A DNA stretch of 5,779 nt from Nitrospirota bacterium (GTDB lineage: Bacteria; Nitrospirota; Nitrospiria; Nitrospirales; UBA8639). Every line of letters starts with the position of its first letter. The first letter of the stretch is position 1. The DNA is taken from NCBI GenBank assembly GCA_003235785.1, contig QJYE01000145.1, positions 1-5,779 on the forward strand, written 5' to 3'. This document shows, piece by piece, positions 1 to 5,779 of the stretch. The translations under genes and the position numbers were made by a program. The notes below the pieces were generated by a model that was not told where the DNA came from, made no database searches, and saw only the letters and a list, made by a program, of their open reading frames with translations.

Positions 1-35
1 CGCTGCCGACCGGGGAGACGCATCACTAATATTGT

Positions 36-48
36 TACTATGATAGTA
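36..48. promoter_or_regulatory. Palindrome overlapping a possible -10 box (candidate operator/promoter)
   Basis: Bases 36-48 form a perfect inverted repeat, TACTAT-G-ATAGTA, in an AT-rich stretch about 40 bp before the adaptor start codon. Within it, TATGAT (39-44) is one mismatch from the sigma70 -10 consensus. I find no good -35 hexamer at 16-18 bp spacing (bases 15-22 are GC-rich), so if this is a promoter it would probably need an activator. Metal-responsive regulators such as ArsR, MerR or Fur-like proteins often bind palindromes over the core promoter, which makes an operator plausible. The site does not match a specific family consensus that I can name. A short AT-rich palindrome can also arise by chance. 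Confidence 0.25.
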
Positions 49-75
49 GTTTGCCTTATGAGATCTTTTGTCCAA

Positions 76-80
76 AAGGA
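76..80 (+). promoter_or_regulatory. Ribosome-binding site of the adaptor gene
   Basis: AAGGA lies six bases before the ATG at 87. This decides the start of the adaptor gene: the in-frame TTG at 51 has no comparable Shine-Dalgarno sequence. Starting at 87 also puts a proper signal peptide directly at the N-terminus. Confidence 0.75.
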
Positions 81-86
81 CCATTC

Positions 87-1277
87 ATGAATAATTTGAA
101 TCACAAACACTGGAGTTGGGTCCCGGTTCTCTGTCTTATCGGTCTGTTCCCGATGGGATGCTCCGACCCCCAACCACCAGTGGCGACCTCACCGAACACC
201 GACGTCGCCATACCCACTCCCCCTCCAGGACAAACGTTTCACGTGGATCACGTTCCTGACCAGGCCCGTCAACGTATCCAAATTGAAGAAGTCAAAGAAC
301 GCCTGACCCCGCATTCGGTCTCGGCCCCGGGAAACGTCGCCCTCGACCTCGCGTACGTGGCAAAAGTTTCATCTCGCATCCCCGGGCAAGTGGATAAGAT
401 TATGGTGAAATTAGGGGATCGGGTTCAAAAAGATCAGCCACTCGCCGCCGTGGAAAGTATGCGACTCGATGAGTTGGTGCAGGAATACCTGGTGGCCAAA
501 TCCAAATTGGATGTGGCGAATAGCAATTTCACACGAACCAAACAACTTCAGGCTGAAAACATTATCTCGCAACGTCGGTTTCTGGAAGACCGTGGGCACC
601 AAATTGAGGCCCAGGCCGTCTATCAGCACGTTCGAGAAAAGCTGCTGAACATGGGACTCAGCGAAAAAGAACTCCAGCAATTGGAACATGGGAGCCATCT
701 GGAGGGGCACAAATATTTGCTCCGGGCCCCACTGAGTGGAACCGTGGTGAGCCAACACATCGTGCTGGGCCAGGGCGTGGCGGCAGGAGACGAGTTGTTT
801 GAAATTGTGGATACCAGTCGCGTGTGGGTGTTTGCCAATCTTCCAATCGAGCAAGCCCGTCGTTTTCAGAAAGGCGATCAAGGCCAGATCATTCCACGGG
901 GTGGAGATCCCGTCACCGCCCGACTTTCCTATATCGCCCCGGTCGCGGATGCCACCACTCGCACGATCCGCGTGCGATTCGACGTCGATAACCCAAAGGG
1001 CCGACTCAAACCCAATGAATATGTGGAAGTGCGGTTGATTGATCAACAAAAGCCGGCTCTATCCATACCCTTGTCGGCCTTGACGATGCTGGATGGCGTG
1101 CGCGGCGTGTTCGTTCAACGGGACACCGGATATGATTTCGTGTTTATCGAGACCGGCCAGGAAGGTGGCGGACTTGTGGAAGTCAAACGGGGTTTGAAGC
1201 TAGGAGAGCAGGTGGTCACCGAAGGGGTCTTCGACCTGAAGAACGCCATTATGAAAACCTCCATCCAAGGGGAATAA
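87..1277 (+). CDS. czcB: RND efflux periplasmic adaptor (membrane fusion protein), CzcB/CusB type
   Basis: This 396-residue adaptor would bridge the RND pump and the outer-membrane channel in the periplasm. Residues 1-24 form a signal sequence (KHW then a hydrophobic core, VPVLCLIGLF) ending at Cys25. PMGC resembles a lipobox but has Pro at -3, so lipid anchoring is uncertain. A Pro-rich linker (28-47) follows. The first lipoyl half is at about 92-122 (IPGQV, KLGDRVQKDQPL), an alpha-helical hairpin at about 124-200, and the second lipoyl half at about 210-242 (RAPLSGTV, GQGVAAGDELFEIVD). The beta-barrel spans about 245-320, including TTRTIRVRF (290-298) and KPNEYVEV, and the membrane-proximal domain ends the protein. 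Length is normal for the family. The N-terminus lacks the Met cluster used by CusB to bind Cu(I)/Ag(I), and there is no His-rich tract. It is the first gene of the operon. The family is certain; the symbol marks family, not proven substrate. Confidence 0.93.
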   Translation: MNNLNHKHWSWVPVLCLIGLFPMGCSDPQPPVATSPNTDVAIPTPPPGQTFHVDHVPDQARQRIQIEEVKERLTPHSVSAPGNVALDLAYVAKVSSRIPGQVDKIMVKLGDRVQKDQPLAAVESMRLDELVQEYLVAKSKLDVANSNFTRTKQLQAENIISQRRFLEDRGHQIEAQAVYQHVREKLLNMGLSEKELQQLEHGSHLEGHKYLLRAPLSGTVVSQHIVLGQGVAAGDELFEIVDTSRVWVFANLPIEQARRFQKGDQGQIIPRGGDPVTARLSYIAPVADATTRTIRVRFDVDNPKGRLKPNEYVEVRLIDQQKPALSIPLSALTMLDGVRGVFVQRDTGYDFVFIETGQEGGGLVEVKRGLKLGEQVVTEGVFDLKNAIMKTSIQGE

Positions 1278-1359
1278 GAGGTGCGAATGAAAACATACAT
1301 GGTGAGGAGCATCCCCTGAACATTCTACTTTTCCCTTTTCACTCCGTTGAGTCCTGTTG
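1278..1359 (+). other. Intergenic spacer between adaptor and pump genes
   Basis: These 82 bp carry no recognisable terminator and no clear promoter. The first half holds a ten-codon mini-ORF with a Shine-Dalgarno sequence. The second half (about 1320-1345) is a pyrimidine-rich tract leading to the pump start. The spacer is unusually long for tightly coupled RND operon genes, and it leaves the pump ATG without a strong ribosome-binding site. Confidence 0.6.
1287..1319 (+). CDS. Possible ten-codon leader mini-ORF
   Basis: This frame reads MKTYMVRSIP and then TGA. Its ATG is preceded by AAGAGG (1276-1281) at five-base spacing, a better ribosome-binding site than the one in front of the pump gene. 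The site overlaps the adaptor stop codon. It could be a translated leader affecting pump expression, a degenerate remnant of an older gene start, or chance. It matches no family I know, and its stop lies 40 bases before the pump ATG, too far for direct stop-start coupling. Confidence 0.15.
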   Translation: MKTYMVRSIP

Positions 1360-4300
1360 ATGGAACGTCTTCTTACCCTTTCACTTCAATATCGATTTTT
1401 TACCGTCGTTGCCCTGATCCTAGTGATTGCCTCCGGAGCATGGTCGCTAACCAATCTTACCATCGACGCGGTTCCCGATCTCACTCCTGTCCAGGTGCAG
1501 ATCCTCACCCGTTCCCCCGCGCTCGGTCCGATTGAGGTGGAACAATTCATCACCTTTCCTATTGAAACCGCGCTCAGTGGCATACCGGGATTACAGGAAG
1601 TACGTTCGGTCTCACGCTATGGCTTATCGGCCGTGACCGCGATCTTTGAGGAACACCTCGATCTCTATTTTGTCCGGCAACTCGTGAACGAGCGACTGAC
1701 CTTAGCGACCGAACGCATTCCCGCCGCCTATGGACGCCCGATGATGGGCCCCTTATCAACGGGCCTGGGAGAAGTTTACCAATTCACCCTCACAGGCCAG
1801 GGACACAGTCCCATGTTCTTGAGAACCCTTCTGGAATGGGATATTGGCAGGCGGCTTCGGGCAGTTCCCGGTGTGGTGGAAGTGAATATCTGGGGTGGTG
1901 AGACGAAACAATTTCAAGTGGTCGTTAACCCCAACAAACTCCTGGCCTTCAATCTCACCTTAAAAACCGTATTCGATGCTCTCGCACAGAACAACGCCCT
2001 CGCCGGAGGCGGATACATTGAACATGAACGGGAACAATATCTCATCAAGGGAGAAGCGATGGCTTCGACGATTACCGATTTAGGGCAAATTGTCGTGAGT
2101 CACGGGCCGGGTGGTGTTCCCATTTTCATCAGAGATGTTGGAGAAGTCAAAGAAGGCGCCGCCTTGCGGATAGGTGCGGCCACACGGATGGGAGAGGGGG
2201 AAACGGTCATCGGGATGGTTCAAATGCTGGCAGGTGCCAATGCGCAGCAGGTTGTCGAGCATGTGAAGGAACGTGTCCAGGAAATTCAAGCCACGCTTCC
2301 AGCTGGCGTGGTGATTGAACCCTATTATGACCGGACCCTTTTCGTCTCAAAAGTCATCAAAACCGTCAGGAATAATTTGCTCGAAGGAGGTCTACTGGTT
2401 GTCGCGATTCTCTTTTCATTTTTAGGAGATGTTCGCGCCGGATTTATTGTGGCGCTGGCCATTCCTCTCTCCATGCTGATGGCGTTCACCGGCATGTATC
2501 ACGCCGGCATCTCCGGCAATCTGATGAGCCTGGGAGCCATTGACTTTGGACTGCTTGTGGATGGATCGGTCGTCATGATCGATAACATTCTGCGTCGTCT
2601 CGGAAACGTCTCCCGCCAATCGAAGGAGGAAAGGCTGGCGACGATTCAAGAAGCCGCGCGGGAAGTGTTGAGACCCATTGTGTTTGCGGTCGGCATTATC
2701 ATCGTCGTGTATCTTCCAATTTTGTCGTTGCTCGGGTTAGAAGGCAAAATGTTCCGCCCGATGGCCATGACCGTCATTTTTGCCCTGGCCGCTTCACTGC
2801 TCTTTGCGGTAGGAGGCGTGCCTGTGCTGTCCTATTGGTTTGCCCGCGCCCGGCCGAACCATGAAGAAACCTGGCTTATTCGGCGTTTGCGCCGGCTCTA
2901 TCGACCATGGTTAGCGATCTCTTTGAACCGGCCGGCGATGGTGGTCATTCCTGGCATCCTCCTGTTTATTCTCAGTCTGGTAATCGGATCCCGTTTAGGG
3001 GTCGAGTTTGTTCCTCGATTAGAGGAAGGCGATATGGCCATTCAAGTGTGGAGACTCCCAAGCGTCTCCCTGACCGAATCAGTGGAAACAGCCTTGGGCG
3101 TGGAACGGGCGTTGCGCCAATTTCCGGAAGTCGTCCAGGTGGTGACCAGAACGGGAAGTCCGGAAGTGGCCACCGACGTGATGGGCATTGATATGTCTGA
3201 TGTCTTTGTCATCTTAAAACCTCGAAACGAATGGACTACGACTGCCTCAAAAGAGGCGTTGATCGAAACATTCAAAACGGCCATTCTTAAAGCGGTTCCC
3301 GGAGTGGGACTCAGTTTCACGCAGCCGATTGAGATGCGATTCAATGAACTCATTGCCGGCACCCGGTCGGATCTGGCCATCAAAATTTTCGGGGAGGATC
3401 TTGAGGTCTTACGGCATCAAGGCGAATTGGTCGCACGCACGCTCGAACAGGTGCCGGGAGCAGCCGATATTAAAGTGGAGCAAGTCACCGGTGTCCCCAG
3501 GATCCGGGTGATCGTGGACCGGGATCAAATCGGGCGATACGGACTGAGTGCCAAAGATGTGTTGGGCATCATTGAATCCGCAAGAGTGGGACAGACGGTG
3601 GGGACCGTCTTTCAAGGTCAACGCCGCTTTGATCTGATTGTCCGTCTTTCCGATGACGCGTCGGCCGGTCCGGTGGCTCTTGGCAACATCCTGATCCCCA
3701 CCGCGCATGGCGAACTGGTGCCGTTGTCCCGCGTCGCCACCATTGAAGTCGATGAAGGTCCCGCGCAAGTCAGTCGACAAAATATTCAACGCCGGCTCGT
3801 GGTTGAAGCCAACATCCGTGGTCGGGATCTTGGCTCCTTTGTCACCGAAGCTCAACAGGTGATTCGCGACCGCGTCACTCTTCCTCAGGGGTACTACCTG
3901 GAGTGGGGCGGACAATTTAAACATTTAGAAGAGGCCTCACGACGACTGGCTGTGGTGGTGCCGATTACGTTACTCCTCATCATCGCTATTCTCTCTGTGA
4001 TTTTTGGTGCCATTCGTCCGGCCTTATTGATATTTTTGAATGTGCCCTTGGCCTTATCGGGTGGGATTTTTGCTCTTTGGTTGCGCGGGTTACCTTTGAG
4101 CATTTCTGCCGTGATCGGCTGCGTAGCCCTCTTCGGGATTGCCGTGTTAAACGGCGTGGTCCTGGTGAGCCGCATCCAGGGACTGGAAACCGAAGGGCTT
4201 CCAACCCGTGAAGCCGTCGCACAGGGAGCCATGGATCGTCTTCGCCCCGTCTTGATGACCGCTCTCGTCGCAAGTCTGGGATTTTTGCCTATGGCCGTCG

Positions 4301-4476
4301 CCACCAGCATGGGAGCGGAAGTCCAACGACCTCTGGCCACCGTCGTGATTGGCGGATTGATCACATCCACGGCCCTGACCCTGTTAATTATTCCAGCGCT
4401 GTATGAAACCCTTTGCCGTTCGAGAAAACAACAAACCATTTCCCCTGAACCTCCCACACACACCGCTGCAAATTAA
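1360..4476 (+). CDS. czcA: RND heavy-metal efflux pump, inner-membrane subunit, CzcA family
   Basis: This 1038-residue protein is the proton-driven pump, of normal length for HME-RND proteins. It shows the two-fold RND layout. TM1 (about 12-30) precedes a large periplasmic domain, TM2-TM6 follow (about 340-494), and TM7 (about 524-543) leads to a second periplasmic domain. TM8-TM12 lie at about 863-1016, ending in a short polar tail. The TM4 signature DFGLLVDGSVVMIDN (395-409) identifies the heavy-metal branch. Asp395 and Asp401 match the proton-relay aspartates Asp402 and Asp408 of Cupriavidus CzcA; Asp408 here replaces its Glu415. Aligned by eye with CusA, Met573 becomes Gln562, Met623 is kept as Met612 and Met672 becomes Glu663, which argues against Cu(I)/Ag(I). 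The FGIAVLNGVVLVSR block in TM10 is typical of CzcA. I chose ATG 1360 over the adjacent TTG 1357; an in-frame TGA at 1348 bars longer starts. No strong Shine-Dalgarno is seen. The substrate is probably a divalent cation (Zn, Co, Cd or Ni) by inference. Confidence 0.96.
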   Translation: MERLLTLSLQYRFFTVVALILVIASGAWSLTNLTIDAVPDLTPVQVQILTRSPALGPIEVEQFITFPIETALSGIPGLQEVRSVSRYGLSAVTAIFEEHLDLYFVRQLVNERLTLATERIPAAYGRPMMGPLSTGLGEVYQFTLTGQGHSPMFLRTLLEWDIGRRLRAVPGVVEVNIWGGETKQFQVVVNPNKLLAFNLTLKTVFDALAQNNALAGGGYIEHEREQYLIKGEAMASTITDLGQIVVSHGPGGVPIFIRDVGEVKEGAALRIGAATRMGEGETVIGMVQMLAGANAQQVVEHVKERVQEIQATLPAGVVIEPYYDRTLFVSKVIKTVRNNLLEGGLLVVAILFSFLGDVRAGFIVALAIPLSMLMAFTGMYHAGISGNLMSLGAIDFGLLVDGSVVMIDNILRRLGNVSRQSKEERLATIQEAAREVLRPIVFAVGIIIVVYLPILSLLGLEGKMFRPMAMTVIFALAASLLFAVGGVPVLSYWFARARPNHEETWLIRRLRRLYRPWLAISLNRPAMVVIPGILLFILSLVIGSRLGVEFVPRLEEGDMAIQVWRLPSVSLTESVETALGVERALRQFPEVVQVVTRTGSPEVATDVMGIDMSDVFVILKPRNEWTTTASKEALIETFKTAILKAVPGVGLSFTQPIEMRFNELIAGTRSDLAIKIFGEDLEVLRHQGELVARTLEQVPGAADIKVEQVTGVPRIRVIVDRDQIGRYGLSAKDVLGIIESARVGQTVGTVFQGQRRFDLIVRLSDDASAGPVALGNILIPTAHGELVPLSRVATIEVDEGPAQVSRQNIQRRLVVEANIRGRDLGSFVTEAQQVIRDRVTLPQGYYLEWGGQFKHLEEASRRLAVVVPITLLLIIAILSVIFGAIRPALLIFLNVPLALSGGIFALWLRGLPLSISAVIGCVALFGIAVLNGVVLVSRIQGLETEGLPTREAVAQGAMDRLRPVLMTALVASLGFLPMAVATSMGAEVQRPLATVVIGGLITSTALTLLIIPALYETLCRSRKQQTISPEPPTHTAAN

Positions 4477-4497
4477 AGTTAATGTGGTCATCACAAG

Positions 4498-4503
4498 AAG
4501 GGA
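4498..4503 (+). promoter_or_regulatory. Ribosome-binding site of the outer-membrane channel gene
   Basis: AAGGGA lies seven bases before the ATG at 4511. It supports that start over the in-frame ATG at 4403, which would overlap the pump gene by 74 bases and place a 36-residue polar extension ahead of the signal peptide. Confidence 0.75.
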
Positions 4504-4510
4504 TTATTTT

Positions 4511-5773
4511 ATGTGCTGTAAACAAATCATGTGGCTCATCATATTGTGTGGTCTCAGTTGGCATTCTGCGCTGGCAGCGGATGTCGCGATACCACAGGCC
4601 GCTGTCCCGACCTATAGTCTGCCAGATATTCTGGCCATGGCCTTAGAGAAAAATCCCCTCATGGCGGAAAGCGAGGGTGTCATCGAACAAAAGGAAGGGA
4701 ACAAAATCTCCGCCTCCTCCTACCCCAATCCCACGCTTTACTTTCAGAGCGGACGAGGGACTGTCAAAGAACCTACCGGCACCACTCTCACCGAACGGTA
4801 TGTCACCCTCTACCAGCCCGTAGAATGGCCGGGAAAACGTGCTGCACGCCAACAGGCAGCCCAGGCAGGATTAGACGGCGCCCTGGCCTCAAAAGAAGAA
4901 GCCAAACTGAATTTGATTGCCGCAACCAAACAGGCTTTCTATGACCTCTTATTCGCCGAACGCCAAACGGAATCGGCTATCCAGAATGTTCGGACGATGG
5001 AAGAAGTCCGAAAAGCCGTGTTTCGTCGCGTTGACGCCGGTGAAGCGCCCCCTTTTGAGGCCGTGAAAGTCAAGGTAGAGAGCATGAAAGTTCAAAAAGA
5101 GGTCGCCCGGACCAGGGGTGTCGTCCAGTCCATCCAAGCCTCACTCAATAGCCTCACTGCCGGGGCATTGGGGCTTGAATTCTCCATTCAAGGCGATTTT
5201 GCCACCTGGCGTGGAGACTTACACCTCGAGACACTTTTGGAGCAGTCTTTGGCGAACCATCCCATCATTACCAAATGGAAAAAACTCATAGTGCAAGCGC
5301 AGCACACCCACCGTCAGGAGGAACAGGCTCGCATACCCGATGTGACGCTGAGTGGAGGATACCAACGTGACGCAGGGCGAGAAGCCTATATCGCGGCGGT
5401 TTCCATTCCTTTTCCCTTGTGGAATCAACGCCAGGGGGACATTGCCCAAGCCAAAGGCACCTTGCGGCAACGGGAAGCGAGCCTCCTTCGGGCCAAGCAG
5501 GAACTTCTCAAAGGCATCGCCCAGCAGATTCAACTTTCTCAAGCCGCGGCCGCACAAATTGCCACATATGAAACAGGGCTGCTCAAGCAGGCACAAGAGG
5601 CGCTACGCATCGCCCAAGTCAGCTTTAAATACGGGGAGGCCAGTCTGCTGGATGTGCTGGATGCCCAACGGGTCTTGCGGCAAACACAGATAGACTATGC
5701 GCAGGCCAAATACGATCTCTCGATTGCCCTGACTGAACTCGAACGTTTCACCGGAGAGACCACTTACCCTTAA
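4511..5773 (+). CDS. czcC: Outer-membrane efflux channel protein, TolC/CzcC family
   Basis: This 420-residue protein would form the trimeric outer-membrane exit duct of the efflux complex. Residues 1-22 are a signal peptide: a short start with Lys4, the hydrophobic core IMWLIILCGL, and an ALA cleavage motif before Ala23-Asp24. Cys13 is not in a lipobox, so lipid anchoring as in CusC is unlikely. Two outer-membrane-efflux repeats follow. The first (about 33-215) opens with LPDILAMALEKNP and contains YQPVEWPGKR (101-110), a block common in CzcC-type channels. The second (about 220-415) contains the SIPFPLWNQRQGDIAQAKG segment and FKYGEASLLDVLDAQR (372-387), the family's conserved helix motif. 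Long Ala/Gln/Glu-rich helices fit the periplasmic coiled-coil barrel. It starts 34 bp after the pump gene and ends with TAA just before the window edge. The B-A-C order differs from the C-B-A order of Cupriavidus czc. The family is certain; the partner assignment rests on context. Confidence 0.93.
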   Translation: MCCKQIMWLIILCGLSWHSALAADVAIPQAAVPTYSLPDILAMALEKNPLMAESEGVIEQKEGNKISASSYPNPTLYFQSGRGTVKEPTGTTLTERYVTLYQPVEWPGKRAARQQAAQAGLDGALASKEEAKLNLIAATKQAFYDLLFAERQTESAIQNVRTMEEVRKAVFRRVDAGEAPPFEAVKVKVESMKVQKEVARTRGVVQSIQASLNSLTAGALGLEFSIQGDFATWRGDLHLETLLEQSLANHPIITKWKKLIVQAQHTHRQEEQARIPDVTLSGGYQRDAGREAYIAAVSIPFPLWNQRQGDIAQAKGTLRQREASLLRAKQELLKGIAQQIQLSQAAAAQIATYETGLLKQAQEALRIAQVSFKYGEASLLDVLDAQRVLRQTQIDYAQAKYDLSIALTELERFTGETTYP

Positions 5774-5779
5774 TCCACA

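Noticed and set aside
51..86. TTG start at 51 for the adaptor
   Set aside because: It has no Shine-Dalgarno sequence and would put 12 extra residues before a normal signal sequence. ATG 87 fits better.
411..1049. A 212-codon open frame on the minus strand inside the adaptor gene
   Set aside because: It lies wholly antisense to a confidently identified gene, has no family resemblance, and its residue pattern is what reverse-reading this coding sequence would give.
1267..1317. Weak long-range pairing between AGGGGAAT near the adaptor stop and ATCCCCT downstream
   Set aside because: The stem is short and bulged with a loop of about 38 bases and no T-run, so it is not a convincing terminator or riboswitch.
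3593..3610. Perfect 7-bp hairpin with a GGGG loop (AGACGGT / ACCGTCT) inside the pump gene
   Set aside because: It encodes a TVGTV-like repeat in the protein and has no U-tract of terminator type beyond a few T bases. It is best explained by coding constraint or chance.
3409..4463. Two long minus-strand open frames (3409-3924 and 3894-4463) under the 3' part of the pump gene
   Set aside because: They are antisense shadows of conserved CzcA coding sequence with no recognisable domains.
4403..4510. Longer N-terminus for the channel gene starting at ATG 4403
   Set aside because: It would overlap the pump gene by 74 bases, lacks a good ribosome-binding site, and would bury the signal peptide behind 36 polar residues. 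ATG 4511 has both a ribosome-binding site and a proper signal peptide.

Overview
This window holds one complete tripartite RND heavy-metal efflux operon. It contains three genes on the + strand in the order adaptor (czcB-like, 87-1277), inner-membrane pump (czcA-like, 1360-4476) and outer-membrane channel (czcC-like, 4511-5773). All three reading frames look intact, with no frameshift, truncation or mobile element. The last gene ends six bases before the window ends, so any downstream gene, such as a regulator or metallochaperone, is out of sight.

Layout: bases 1-86 are AT-rich leader. They hold a possible -10 box inside a perfect 13-bp palindrome, and a Shine-Dalgarno sequence for the first gene. 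The adaptor and pump genes are separated by 82 bp that carry a ten-codon mini-ORF with its own ribosome-binding site. The pump and channel genes are separated by 34 bp with a clear ribosome-binding site. The spacing suggests one transcript.

Working together: the pump binds cations in the periplasm or inner membrane and is driven by protons. The adaptor links it to the outer-membrane channel, so metal leaves the cell in one step. The pump has the heavy-metal (HME) type TM4 signature (DFGLLVDGSVVMIDN) and keeps only one of the three methionines that bind Cu(I)/Ag(I) in CusA. A divalent-cation substrate of the Czc/Cnr/Ncc type is therefore more likely than copper or silver, but the exact metal cannot be read from the sequence.

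Organism: a Gram-negative (two-membrane) bacterium with moderately high GC. The protein style is compatible with Nitrospirota or a related environmental lineage, but that is an impression, not proof. I see no new biological system here. The points worth a second look are small: an Asp in place of the usual Glu in the proton-relay motif, a mixed metal-site signature, a palindrome over the likely promoter, and unusual translation-initiation context for the pump gene.
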